A stretch of 64,000 bases of DNA, taken from positions 1-64,000 of the forward strand of contig OENT01000075.1 in NCBI GenBank assembly GCA_900239685.1, in the 5' to 3' direction. Below the pieces are notes generated by a model that was not told the DNA's origin, made no database searches, and saw nothing but the letters and a program-made list of their open reading frames with translations. Both the position numbers and the translations under genes were made by a program. Positions 46,601 through 59,438 of this stretch are shown here, piece after piece (within the stretch, counting starts at the first letter, position 1; the number at the start of each line of letters is the position of its first letter). Origin of the DNA: Rotaria macrura (Eukaryota; Rotifera; Eurotatoria; Philodinida; Philodinidae).

Positions 46601-48566
46601 GAAGTGACAATTTCATACTTACTGTCAATACAATTCTCAGATACAACCTTGATCTGGAAATTAAAATTCAACTATTATCCATAAGCCAAAACACCCATCG
46701 CTACTCATCACTATCACGAAAAAAATCAACATGTTGATCAAAGATACTGACGTTATCTTAAGATTAAAGTCTAAGCAAAGTGTTCTTATATCATCGATAA
46801 GTTTCTCATTCTTGTGGTATTCATTGTTTTTTTCTAATATATCAATCATCTTCGAGAATTCTATTGAAATTTTCATTGTATTTATCCTTAGACTAAACAA
46901 TAGATATTGTGTAAGAAAAAGAGTAGCATCTTTCAATGGACTATGGTCTGTTCCTTCTAGTTAGGTATTAACTAAAGTTTTACGAAACGATTTGTTAACT
47001 GAAGGTTGAGAGATGCCTTGAGAAAAATTTTATAGGTAGTTATATGGAATTCTCAAATTTTTTAGATGAAAATATGAACAGCTCATTAAATATCCGTCGT
47101 TCAATTGATGAATGTCTCCGTCTAGATCATACAATCTGTTCATAATGCGGAAAATATTTCGAGTATCACTTAATATAATAAAAACGAAACTATGTATCTC
47201 GTATAATTTTCTTGTTCTTCCTTTCGAATACATAATGGATTTCATAAACACTTGAGGAAATGCTTGAAAACATGGATTCACAGAAATCCAACGAGCATCA
47301 TTCAAAATAGGAATTGGGGTCTTTGTTTCGCTGTAAAACCTTTTCTAGGTGTTTGATAAATATTTATTGTGGCAGGTAAAAATTTCTGTGAATTCGAAGA
47401 AAATGTTGAATCGATTCTGAATTTTATAAAATATTTGGTTTGATCACACGAATAGAAAATTTTCTCATATTGATATTTTAGCCAAGAGACTTTTCAAAAT
47501 ACATTATATTACGTGAAAATAAAAATGTTCTTATCTAATCAACTCGCAAAATAATTTGTAATCAATCTTTTGACTGAATTAGTTTCTTAGTCTAGAAGAT
47601 CCTCGTTGTTTGCTACCGATGGCCGTTCATTTTCTCTTTTGATATTCTGTAGTGATTCCCGATATTCAAGTCAACGCTCGGTGGTCACCGAATGGGATGA
47701 CTGTTGCTGGAGGCAATGGAAAGGGAGGAGCCAATAATCAAATTTTCTGGCCAGAAGGTCTGTTTATCCATGACGATAAAACAATGTTTATTGCAGACAA
47801 CAATAATCATCGGATCGTTCGATGGGTGATGGGTGATGTTAATGGTGTAGTAGTATTTGGTGGTCGTAGTGAAGGAAACCGATTGAATGAGTTGAAGAAT
47901 CCAACCGATGTTTTGATCGATAAGGAGAACAACTGTCTCATTATCTCGGATCATGGGAATCGACGAGTTCTTCGATGGTTTCTTCATAGCAGCGTGACGC
48001 AAGGAGAAATTCTCGTCGATAAAATCAGTTCTTGGGGTCTAGCCATGGATGATCAGAAATGCCTCTATATATCTGATAATGAAAATCATCAGGTGAAACG
48101 TTACCAACCGGGAGACAACAATGGAATCATCGTAGCCGGGGGAAATGGCAAAGGTGATGATCTCAATCAACTCAACGATCCCAGGTTTGTCTATGTCGAT
48201 CGTCAACAAGCTGTCTACGTCTCAGATTTGTACAATCATCGTGTCGTTAAATGGAGTAAAGGTGCCGCACAGGGCATTGTAGTAGCTGGAGGTCAAGGTT
48301 CAGGAAAAGATCTTACTCAATTGTCCCATCCTCAGGGACTGTTTGTCGATGCGATGGATACTGTTTATGTTGCTGACTCGGCAAACCATCGAGTGCTACG
48401 TTGGTCTAAAGCAGCGAATCGTGGCACTCTGATTGTGGGTGGAAATGGTATAGGCCAAGGAGCCAATCAGTTCAACTATCTTAGAGGGTTATCTTTTGAT
48501 AAAGATGGAAACTTCTATGTCGTCGATAATTGGAACAATCGCGTACAACGATTTTCTATCCGATAG
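43681..48566 (+). CDS. B-box-like zinc finger, coiled coil and NHL propeller protein (copy 1)
   Basis: Two exons, 43681-44353 and 47653-48566, joined GT-AG with a split Val codon: 1587 nt, 528 aa. Residues 12-39 form a B-box-like zinc site (C12-x2-C15-x8-C24-x2-C27-x4-C32-x2-D35-x3-H39). Residues about 50-150 are a coiled coil. The second exon encodes six NHL repeats of about 48 residues, each with the pattern GxxVAGGNGxG, then a hydrophobic strand, then NHRVxRW. There is no RING finger, so no E3 activity is implied; this layout resembles a TRIM-NHL protein without its catalytic end. Such propellers bind protein or RNA; role here unknown. The 3.3-kb intron makes the join less certain, but phase, order and the paralogue at 50403-53193 support it. 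AATAAA lies at 48698. Confidence 0.8.
44354..47652 (+). other. Long intron of B-box/NHL copy 1
   Basis: 3.3 kb with no recognisable transposon ends or coding remnants; ORFs of up to 115 aa look random. A short extra exon inside cannot be excluded. Confidence 0.5.
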
Positions 48567-50402
48567 ATTGATTAAAGTGAATAGCTTTTTTTTGTTTTCA
48601 CCAAATGAATCCAGATGAATGAGAAACAGATGATTGTTTGACGGAACAAGTCAATATTCTTACTTCTATTTTCATGTTTACTACTTGAGGTTCAATCAAT
48701 AAAATTTGGGATGGGGGGAAGAGGCGCAAAGAGTTGAACTGTAGTTACACGATTGATGTACAAAAATATGAAATATATATGGATTTGAGACTATTCTGTT
48801 TTGTGTCATGGACATTGAGACAGCTCTTGGTTAAGCTAGCTATTAGGGCGTCATGCACTGCAAGTTTCTCGGTAGAACGAATATATACGCTGTGATAACA
48901 ACTAAAATAAAGAAAACATCTCTTCTAACGACGGATATATAAGTTCATCGGAAAAGACGATTCTTCTTATTATTGCGATATTGTTTTCTCTATTCATTTA
49001 TTATTATAACTCGCACGGGAACAATCTATTGACCATTTAAAGAATAGCGGTCAATCACATCCTGCTTCAATCTTTCTTCAGCTTGCTACCGGATTTAGAC
49101 TATCACACTTTTGTGCAAAAAGCATTGAATCTCTTAGAACTTAAATGATTAAAGTTCGAACTGAAATGTCACCCATTAATAAGTTTAAAACCATACCGTT
49201 ACATGTTTGATGTATGAGCCAGAACCAATGTATGCTAAACGAGACATTCTCGTCACACGGCAACACTATCTTAGACTATATCACGAAAGAATAATTAAAT
49301 TTCAATAGCAAGCTGATATGTCCACATTCTTATATTCGTTCTGACGCAATCATGATGATCATCCCAAGCATAGAAAGTTTATCTTCAGAGAAAAATGAGA
49401 CAGACATCATATATACGTACGCTTTCGGTGTTCCCATGATTTTGGATTGACAAGAGAAAATTGGAAAACCTTACTAAGACAATGTTTTTTTTCTCATCAT
49501 GATACCAAATTAATCGAGCAGCTATGATTACAAATGCGAAACGATTCGAACCTGAGTTACTGATTCCGAGTGCAGGATATAATCGGATATCACTCGAACT
49601 GATAGATGATATGCGGGAATCTACTCGTACTCCTCGATCTGGAAAAGTCTAAAATCTACCTGGGTAAGTTTTCATTGCTTTTCCAATGATATGTTGTCAT
49701 GTGAATACTTTTCTTGGCAATATCTTTCAATGTCTAGCATGAAATATATCGTTCACAGTATCTTTTATCTTCTAGGATTTTCGAGTTCTTGTTCCATTCC
49801 AATTCGATGAAACTCATCATAATTGCAAAAATTTTCTTGCCAATCATAGATGATGGAAGCATGCTTGTGACGTCATTTAACAGTTGGAACATGTGCTTAA
49901 CAGACCACGAACGACATTGGCCGTCAGACCTAACAAAAGTTTTTCTCGAACCAGACGGTAGGGATGGAGCCAGGAACATTTGTCTGGACAGAGGGAGGGC
50001 TTAGTCTCATTGGGTCCAACACTAACTGGTGGGTCGGATCCCAAAAGCTGAGAGACTGGTTGGGCCATACTTTGTCGCGTTCTGTTTCAAGGTCTGGTAC
50101 TTACTGTTGATAGATGCAATGTATCTAGGATTCGTTTGTAATGACAGCTGAATAATTAGTGAATTTATGTAGAAAAAAGTTGATTTAGCAACCGGGTTGA
50201 TTTCAGTCAATTTTTCCTTCGAGACTTTGATCACATTAATTCTATAGTTTACCTCTTTAGTATTCAATCTATATCATCTGATAAAATTCAATAAAGATGC
50301 CATGTAAAAAATTGTTTTTTCTTTTCGTTCATGATCCGGTTTTATTCATTTTTAGAAATTAAAATACATTATTATATATATAAGAAGGAAAAAAAAGATA
50401 AT
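48567..50402. other. Spacer between convergent B-box/NHL genes
   Basis: Holds both 3' flanks. The stretch about 49920-50080 is GC-richer than its surroundings and may be a fragment of an inserted element, but no termini were seen. Confidence 0.45.
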
Positions 50403-53193
50403 TTATGACGTTGAATGACGATCAATGGAGAATCGTTGAACTCGATGATTCCAACAATCGACAACATAGAGATTTCCGTGTCGATCAAATGCTATACCCT
50501 TCGGTTCATTTAGTTGGTTCGGTTGTTCACCCTGGCCATTACCACCTACAATAATGACTCCCTGGTGAGCATCCTTAGGCCAGCGAAGAATTCGATGATT
50601 ACCACGATCTGATATGTATAAATTCGATGAACGATCAATAATAATGCCGCAAGGGTACGATAATTGCGTTAAACTATCTCCATAACCTTGGCCTCCAGCA
50701 ACAATAATGCCTTCTTGTGCATCTTTGATCCACTTGACGACTCGATGATTATCTCGATCCGAAACATAGACAGATTTTTCACTATCAACAAATAGAAAAG
50801 TCGGGCAATTCAGCTGATCAAGACGATCACCTTTTCCATTGCCACCGGCAACAACTGTTCCTTGAGTTTCACCAATTATCCAACGTTTAACAACACATTG
50901 ACGCATATCAGAAACATAAATATATCCTTCGTGATCCATTGTTAAACAAGCACAGTCAATATTTGGAATAATTGTTTGTCCACTTGTACCACCTCGGTAA
51001 GGCCATTTAACTACACGTCGATTACGTCTGTCACAAATGAAAAAGCAATCATGATCTTTATCGACCGTAACATCGATAGGGCCATCTAATTGATCAGTTC
51101 GACTTCCTGTACCATTCTCACCAGCGATAACAAGACCACTCGTTGCATCAAACTTCCATTCGACGATACGATCATTATTAAAATCGGCAATATAAACAGT
51201 GAAATCATCATCAACGAAAAATCCATTCGGACAACTTAATTGATTGAATGCATTACCTTTATGGCATCCACCAGCAACAGTCAAACCGTTTTGTGCCCAT
51301 TTTGTATTGCAATTAACCAAAGTATGAGAGCTTCGTACTAAAACAATGTTTTAACTTTTTTAAATAGGATTTCTCTCATCTTTTGCAAACAGACGTAAGA
51401 AAGCTCGACTATCAATGAACGGTGATGATTGTTGTGAAATTCGCTTCGAACAATTTCAGCAATTCTTTTAAAAACTGATCTGATCGCTTTCAGACTAAGA
51501 GATCAATCTTTTATCTGATACTTAAAGAAAAAACCTTTAGATTTGTTCAATGCCACAAAAATATTCACTCAGTACAATGAGCTGACTATCACGGACTGCA
51601 CTGTTTTCTTGGATAAACTTCGCTCTAGGTTAGATGTTATCTAATTTTAGAATGATAAGCAAGGGGGAAAGTGCAGGTTTGAAACTCCCAGCATCACAGC
51701 ATCATTTCAGCATCATGGCATCATCTCAGCATCTTCGGCATCATTTCAGCATCGTGATCTTCTTTCACTATGAGCATCACAGCATTATATCAGCATCTCT
51801 TCTGCATCTTCAGTTTTTTCGTAACAATTCAGTGTAGAATTTAGTCAGTACGTGTTGATATTACCTTGGCAATACATAAGCATCAAATTCTACACTGACT
51901 TGTTACGAAAAAACTGAAGATGCAGAAGAGATACTGATATGATGCTGTGATGCTCATAGTGAAAGAAGATCACAATGCTGAAATGATGCCATGATGCTGA
52001 ACTGATGCTGTGATGCTGGGAGTTTCAAACCTGCACTTTCCCCCTTGATGATAAGACATGGTAAAGATTACTATCGGTTAGTTCGTACACATTGCTAATC
52101 TTTCTAGTTTATATTATTTCTCTGACTGATGGCTTTTGTCCGATGAGAAGACAAGAGTCATTCGATCATTGTTTAGAGCAGTTGAATGGTACTTCAGTTG
52201 ACGATAAACATGTAAAATAGTAGAGGATTTACAATGTGAAATAGAATCCAAAGGAGATGAACTTGTTATTAGATGAATCGTTTTATTCTAGATGAAGAAA
52301 ACAGCATTATCATATTATCTACGCGGTTTCAGAATTTACAATGACACATTTACTAATCTCGAGCTAGTTATATATTGCATTCAATAGTCTGTAATGACGA
52401 TGGACAGTATAGATATTCTATTTTGCTGTTCGTCAAGATTAACAGTTGAGAAAAACCAATCTTTTTTCTTGTAACCTGCACCATAATAAACTCTTTTAAA
52501 GGAAACAAAAATGAAACATTCAGTTCTAATGATGATTTTTGTTTTCCTTCCTTTCCTTGGAATGTCTATACTATAGCCAGAGAATCGATCAATAATCGAA
52601 AATAAAATATTTCTATTCAATAGAAAAATGATTTGTTTAAATAATTAATAAACAGGCTTACATGTTAATTGTTGCTTTTGAGGATATATCAGATTATTCC
52701 AATTGATTTTCTTATTTTCTATGATACTAATATTTGATTTATCCTTTCCACTGAGTTGTCGGAGTGCTAGTTGCATTTTATGTAGCTTACTTTTCAATAC
52801 TTGTATATCATTTTCGACGAAATTATTGTCTTCACGCTGAAAACGAATTTGTTTCGTTAAATGCGTGAATCTTTCTTTGACAATTTCTTTATCTTGATTT
52901 AGCATCTTAGTGAGCTTTTGTCGAGCACTCTCAGCTGCTTTATGTATTTTATCTATTGTTACCGATTCCCAACGATCTATTTGAGAGAAAAGTTCATTTG
53001 AACATTCGTTCAATTGTTTTAATCGAGAAAGAAGTTCATCATGAAATCGAATAACATCATGATCGAATCGATTTGATAATTGTTGACGATGTTCATTGAA
53101 ATCTCTTAAACAAAACATACTTTTGCAACCACTACAAATACACATCGATCCGTTTCTTTGACAAATGGAACATCGATTTATTGTTGTTTCCAT
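50403..53193 (-). CDS. B-box-like zinc finger, coiled coil and NHL propeller protein (copy 2)
   Basis: Two exons on the minus strand, 52662-53193 and 50403-51337, joined GT-AG with a split Leu codon: 1467 nt, 488 aa. The zinc-binding pattern is identical in spacing to copy 1 (C8, C11, C20, C23, C28, D31, H35), followed by a coiled coil (residues about 45-150) and six NHL repeats (NGLTVAGGCHKG, NDRIVEWKFD, NHRVVKWIKD, NHRILRWPKD, NHRVQRFSID). Same exon plan and phase as copy 1, tail to tail with it, so the two derive from an inverted duplication. The linker between coiled coil and propeller is about 40 residues shorter. The 1.3-kb intron contains a hAT-like fold-back element. Confidence 0.85.
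51660..52047. mobile_element. hAT-like fold-back MITE with perfect 8-bp target duplication
   Basis: Termini CAAGGGGGAAAGTGCAGG are exact inverted repeats. Perfect 8-bp duplications ATGATAAG flank the element at 51652-51659 and 52048-52055. The arms (51660-51841 and about 51886-52047) are nearly identical reverse complements except for an extra 20-22 bp in the left arm. They consist largely of short CAGCATCATTT-type repeats. The loop is about 45 bp. The 67-aa ORF inside is a by-product of the repeats. CA termini plus an 8-bp duplication point to hAT. The near-identical arms and intact duplication suggest a recent insertion. It sits in the intron of B-box/NHL copy 2. Confidence 0.88.
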
Positions 53194-54936
53194 CGTAAGA
53201 TCTATGGAAATTAAATGCGAATAAGTGAGTTAAGAAAAAATTAAATCATCTCACTTTCGTAAGCTTAATAATGATCAGTGAAAAATACTGTTACAATCGT
53301 TTGCTTCTATGTACATGAATCGATGTCTGTTTACATTCAGAAACGGTTGCCGAACAAAATTATTGATTATAATGTATTCACATATATTTTTGTTTCAAAC
53401 AATACCCACTGAAGTAAGTTTGTTTTAAACATATAAAAGACGAAAAAGAAAAGAATTGTTTGATGAGATTAAATGTTCTTATATTAACAGTTCCAAATTA
53501 TAACCTTTTCTTTTTCACTGTTTGAAATAATGTCAACAAACATTATCGAACTCTATGCAGAGTATGCACTAGCTTCTATTTTTTTTTCAAAACGAAACCA
53601 CTACTCTATTTTGTGGTTAGATTATGAAGACAAATGTCTTCGATTTAAATGAATCATTATTTCTTATGATAGGCTCGAAATATTTAGATGATGGTTGCAT
53701 AGAAACCCCCTATTAGTCATGTCGTATAACACAACTCGACAAAGACCCTACCGAACCTTTTTATTCGATTTAATTTAAATGAATTCTTAAGGTCAATAGA
53801 TGATACCATGCCACCATATTGAAGTTTACTTAATGCGTCCTTTGTTTATTGATCTTTGTACTTTGCTTCGATGCAGTTCATGCTTATGAACTCATTCTTC
53901 TTATTCGCTATACGCGTGACTTGTTCATCACTTCTGTTGTTGTTCTACTTTTCATAGCAAGTGATTCTACGCATACTTTTGTTAATGATAACTCATGATA
54001 TCAAAATGTTTCCGCAATAAAAACTAACTGACTTTTACAACGACCTATTGTCGCTATAATATTATTGGAATAATTTTCCGACACTATTTCGTAGAGTTCT
54101 CTCACAAATTTCGCAAAACAGGTTTTCTAAGGGTTACTTTGTGACTACTGTAAAATGCCTAGCATCCTAGAGAAAAATAAAAATAAAAAAAAATATAATC
54201 AACCAAATAGATATACTGTGCTGTAGCATTATTCATTATTTAGTTGAATCCAAATGAAAATGATTGAAAAAGACGAAGTATCATGGGTGTGTTATATTCT
54301 GAAATTTTGACTTTTATTAATTATTGAAATTGATTGATTTCAATGACATCGAAGATGACGTACTATGATTGAGAAATATTTTCCAACATGTTATAACTAT
54401 TTTAAAATATGAAATCCACGCTGTCTACGCAGTAGTCCTATTATTTGAAGACAATATTTTTAATACTTTTGTAAAAGTGTTCCAGATTCAAATGTTGATA
54501 TATTAAGTCTACACGTATAACAAGAGCAACGGTGATTGTTTTTCGTGACCTTATGCAAGTCATGAGATCATTTTTCTTCTTTTTCGACATGCATGCGGGA
54601 ATTGAGAAACGAATCGCTTTTCTCCTTGACTTTGAAGGAGAAGTACAATGTTAAATAAGATTATTTGAAGCTTTCTTTTGTACTTCTTTGATATGAACGA
54701 GAAAAAAATCGAATCATTGAACCGTTGAATCGTCCTTACTATCAATGATCATGCGAATCTCATTTTTTCGGTTTTTTCTCGAATTTTATTTTTCTCGTAG
54801 AGCGAAAAGAAAAAATACAAACATCCAAAGAAACGATATAGAGCTTGGCGATGGAATCATTTAGTCATCTATCGTTCGTTGTACTGTCGTTCACTGATTC
54901 TTGTTTCAGATTCTCATCAAGATTCCTCGTTAACTA
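53194..54936. other. Intergenic between B-box/NHL copy 2 and RidA
   Basis: Divergent promoters expected. AT-rich; no ORF or repeat recognised. Confidence 0.45.
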
Positions 54937-56516
54937 ATGTCGTCTACAAAAAATATTCGACGCATTATCAAAACAGCAGCAAGTGGACGCTCAAATGCTC
55001 CTTACAGGTAAACCGAACAAGACATAAAAATAAACCGATACTTCAAATGAATAATTATTTGATTTTAGTCAAGCAGTTCAAATTAATCAAATGCTCTATC
55101 TCAGCGGTGCTGTCGGACTTGATCCAGAAACAGGAAAATTCGCTGGTGATACTATTCAAGAGCAAACGCGACAGGTAGAACTATATAATTCCTATACTTA
55201 GATACTCTTTAGATAAACACTTACGTATTTTATTCACTATCTTGTATGATCAATAAGAGATCACATTGATCAACTTCCTAACGATTGGAATTATTTAAAA
55301 ACATGTCTAAGCAAAGAATATTAACATCGCAATTTATATTTCAGCTTGCTACCACTATTTTTCATTAAAAACAAACTGAGTTTAGAAGAAAACGATTTGT
55401 TTCTCAGCTTGTAAGGAGATCAATCGAGTTGTACTATTTTGAAAAATATTCAGCTTATACTTGAATTCGATTGTGATATCGTCTGTTTAATTATAGGAAA
55501 CGAGCATGTTTCACATATGCAAATTAACACTCTACACAAAGCATATCTTTGACTAAACGTACATGCGTAAATCGTTCTAGAAAAACTTTTGTCACTGACT
55601 CCGGTCTAATGATCTCTAGATATATTTGCAAGCGAATCGTATCACTTGTGAACTTTGTCAAAATGGAAAAAAGTCTGTAATTATACAACTAAAAACGTTT
55701 ATTGACCCGAGAATTTAACATAAGTATGGACAATAATGCGATTGATACTTATAGAATTTACTTTGAGGAAAGTGAAATAGGTCATTTGCACCTCACATTT
55801 CCTCCCTAATTATAGGATTATGTAAGTAAAAATTGCGAAACGTCCAGTAGCCCTATTGATTAGGACATTGAAGAAAGAGCACAACGGTTTCATCCAAAAA
55901 TGTTAAAAATTCTTCGTCTTAATAACTGCATTCAAAATAGATTCATATCGAGCAACCTAAAACTTTTCGAGAGAATGTTCTCTCATATGTTCATAGTGAC
56001 AAAAAACGTCAAAGAATATTTCTATTCCGAGAAACATACACACAAAAACCAATTAAAAAGTTTACTTGAGCTAATTTATAAGTAGATACAAATTTGATGA
56101 TATAAGTAATTTTAGACACTAAAAAATTTGGGTGAAGTACTAAAAGCCGCTGGTGTTTCATACAATAATGGTGAGTGAAGAGAAACAAACAACGGAATAA
56201 GATTAATAACTATTTTAAATTAGTGATCAAAGTCAATGTCTTTCTTCAAGATATGAACGATTTTGCTGCTATGAATCAAGTCTATACAGAGGGTATTCTT
56301 ATGTTGTAATTAGCATATCAAACAAACTATATCATTTGTTAATTTTAGTGTTCACTGAACGTTATCCAGCTCGATCAGCAGTTCAAGTTGCCGGCCTTCC
56401 ATTTGTAAATAATCTATCGAAATTAATTTTCTAAAGAAGTAGTCATTTAAACAATTTAGAATGCAAAAGTCGAAATTGAGGCAGTGGCCATAATCGGTGA
56501 TATTGACGATCAATAA
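54937..56516 (+). CDS. RIDA: RidA/YjgF/UK114 family reactive imine deaminase
   Basis: Six exons: 54937-55007, 55069-55174, 56116-56170, 56224-56292, 56349-56404 and 56460-56516. All are GT-AG and in phase, giving 414 nt, 137 aa, the usual size of animal UK114/RIDA. The chain contains the family landmarks in order: SNAPYSQAVQINQMLYLSGAVGLDP split over exons 1-2, TRQTLKNLGEVLKAAG, VIKVNVFLQDMNDFAAMNQVY, the active-site segment ERYPARSAVQVAGLP with its arginine, and KVEIEAVAI near the end. RidA trimers hydrolyse 2-aminoacrylate and similar imines released by PLP enzymes, in cytosol or mitochondria; no targeting peptide is visible. AATAAA overlaps the stop codon. Confidence 0.95.
55175..56115 (+). 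other. Intron 2 of RidA
   Basis: 941 bp against 45-61 bp for the other introns. No element termini or extra exon recognised. Confidence 0.6.
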
Positions 56517-59312
56517 ATTATATTTTGATTCATGTTTTCATTCGATCGATCATTGGCTCTATTTTTTCCAAACATTTTTATGCAATTTAGTAGTGTTTAT
56601 AGACATTGAACAAATGTAGACAAAAAGAAAGCCAATATAGGCTTTGTTAATTCAAATGCTGAATAAAGGAAGTAATGTTGTCAGTACATAGCTTGTGGAG
56701 CGTGCATTTGATTTAAATCTTTACTTTTCTATATAAAAACTTGATGTTGACTCTGCTTCAAAACAATGTCACCAATTAGTTACGAGTGAGAAATTAAAAT
56801 TTCTTTTTTTCGATCTACCTATTAACTTTGAATATTGATTCAATGAAAGAAACAACGCATCAATCTAGATGCGTAAGATAGCAGAGTAATTGTGAGCACT
56901 TCTGCTTTTTTTCTGATTTATTGCATTTATGCTCATGCGCGATTTCGAACTAACTCGTAAATCTATCTGTGTTGGTTAATTGGTCCAGTTTGATGATCTA
57001 CAAAAAAAAAACTTTATCGTGTTGTTTTAGAAACGTCGACAGATCAGTTGACAGATTTGAATTAGTCAAATTATTATTATTAATACGAGCATTTAAACAA
57101 ACAACGTTTGTGTTTGTGCGAACCGAGATTAATGATCTTGCGGAGACTAATCCAAATGTAGCATAGATAATGCGATTGATTGTATAAAAATTGCAATTAT
57201 TTTGATCGTTATCTTCGAATTAAATTAGTAATTGAAACTCTTGTTATCCATATGTGAATTATTGTTTGCTTCGCATGAAATTATTGTACGACTGTGTGAC
57301 ATGTTGTAAATGTCATCTAGGTGTCAATGTAGTTGATGTTCGTCGGAATACAATAGAGTCCATCGGTGTTGCATTAGTTTTAGCATATTTTACATTTTTC
57401 CAAGATCACTAGTTGGAAACTGTCAATGTTTCATACAACGTGAAAGATTGTGATAGATGCCGTTCTAATTAATGTTGCCAATTCTTCATGTTGGAGCGGA
57501 AACATTTTCAGTTTGTTCAAGCGTACTCGTAGTTTTGCAATTGGATTTGAAATAAAGTTTTTATTGTGAACGTATCGAAGCTCAAGCTTAGTAAATCTGA
57601 AGATATTGATCATCGCCGCGAGTAATTCGTTTCCATTCGATAGAAGATATCAGTTAAAACAAATATGGAGACTACATGCTATTGGACAATAACAAAGAAT
57701 TTCATGTTTACTTATATAAATAATGTGAGCGAAAAACGTTTTCGATGATTTTCTAACCAGTTTTCACTTCTCATGGTAAAGGAAATTTGAAGACTTTAAT
57801 GCATAGAAAGCAGAAATAGACCTTCGGTTCATAAGTATTTCATAGGAAGTCGAAATTTGATCTTGTGAAATGATCAAGTTACTTTTTCTCGGGACAAGTA
57901 TAGCAGTGTAATTTTAAAACGGAAAAGACATGTGAACAAAGAAATGCTCTTCAATTAATGTAGCAAACTGCACGTATAAAAAGTGGAAGAAGATCTGCAT
58001 ACAACCTTGTTGACGAGAATTATCGTAGACTATGATTCAAGTGATCTTCTAATGTGCAACTACTTATGGGATTTCCTATAATATACATTCTTGTCAGATA
58101 CTGTTTTCTTCAAGAACGGTAGTACCATCTTTTCACGCTGTTAATTAATTATAATGCCTATCATAAGTATTAAAAATAGTATGCATACGAAGACGTATTT
58201 ATGTATACGGATAATATGAGCAATTGAAACCAAAATGAATGCATCATAAACAGTTAGATACATTTGTGCAAGAGCTTCTTCCGATAATTTTTTTCATAGG
58301 TAATCTGTGAAATTTTATTTTAAAAGCACGAGAAGGTTAAACTTCAGGATTGTTTCGGTTTGATGAGAGTTTGAAAATAATCCATATTCCTTTTTATAGG
58401 AGATTCAACGTATGTTTAAATGAACGCTTAGTGTTTTTCTAAACAGCCACAGCTTAATTGCGGACAATTTTTTTTACTTCAATTAAGAAAAATTGCCTAC
58501 AATTCAGAAGACACGACGTGTACACAATAGTAGTATAGTGTAAAAGCAATGATTTTCCAACATCATGAGAATAATATTCTGAAGTGAAACATCCTTTGCT
58601 CAACTATGTGACAGTTGTGCTACTAATCAACAATTAATTTAGCACAACTGGGAAGAAATCATAAGATGAATCTAATCCGAATTCTTTATCGCTTGACTTT
58701 GACACATCGATACAGTATTACTTTTAAAGAGTTGTATCGGGTCAGTATTTTATATAGAGCATACATTGTGCAAGTTTAAATTACTTATTGCACATTATCT
58801 ATCGTCGTTGAATGGATATCTAGCTTATCCCAATCTGTACACGAAGTACAACCGAAATCGAATTAATAAGCCACATCAATTGTTATTATGGATATTGATT
58901 AGAAGCAATACTTTACTTGGCTGTGAATTAAGTGAAAATTTTAATAAAACCAGTGCTTTTTTTTCGATCCAGAATACTGTTTTCAATGATTGAAGGAACT
59001 CATTGATAGGAGAAACCTTTGGTTCCTAATTTAACTGCTGACTAACATTTCAAAGCACTTTAATGAATACAATATGTCACAAAGGAATTGTTTTGAGTCA
59101 GAGTCATCTATTAGAATAGTACTTTCCTATGAATTGCGCACGATGTTAAAATATATTAATGTAGGTATGTGTCAATCAGAGATACTCTTCAAGATCACTG
59201 ATGGTTCTTCCATATTGTATTCATATTACTGATGTTCCCTAGACTGAAAGGATAGGGTCTGGAAACGGGAATGCACCTGTGTCCGTCTGTCTGTAACAAG
59301 CACAAATCACAT
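56517..59312. other. Intergenic, no gene recognised
   Basis: AT-rich with ORFs up to 75 aa of no recognisable content. Base composition becomes more GC-rich from about 59230. Confidence 0.45.
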
Positions 59313-59438
59313 GGCACAAATGACCATTTTTATGGCCCAAATGACCATTTCAATGGCACAAATGACCATTTCAATGGCACAAATGACCATTTCTGTGGCA
59401 CAAATGACCATTCCTGTGATGCAAATGACCATTTTTAC
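59313..59438. repeat. 21-bp tandem repeat, six copies
   Basis: Six head-to-tail units of GGCACAAATGACCATTTC plus three variable bases (AAT, TGT, TAT or TAC). The unit length is a multiple of three, so several frames stay open and give spurious ORFs on both strands. Confidence 0.95.

Noticed and set aside
49542..49556. tRNA-like B box (GGTTCGAATCG) on the minus strand
   Set aside because: No matching A box or cloverleaf upstream within tRNA distance.
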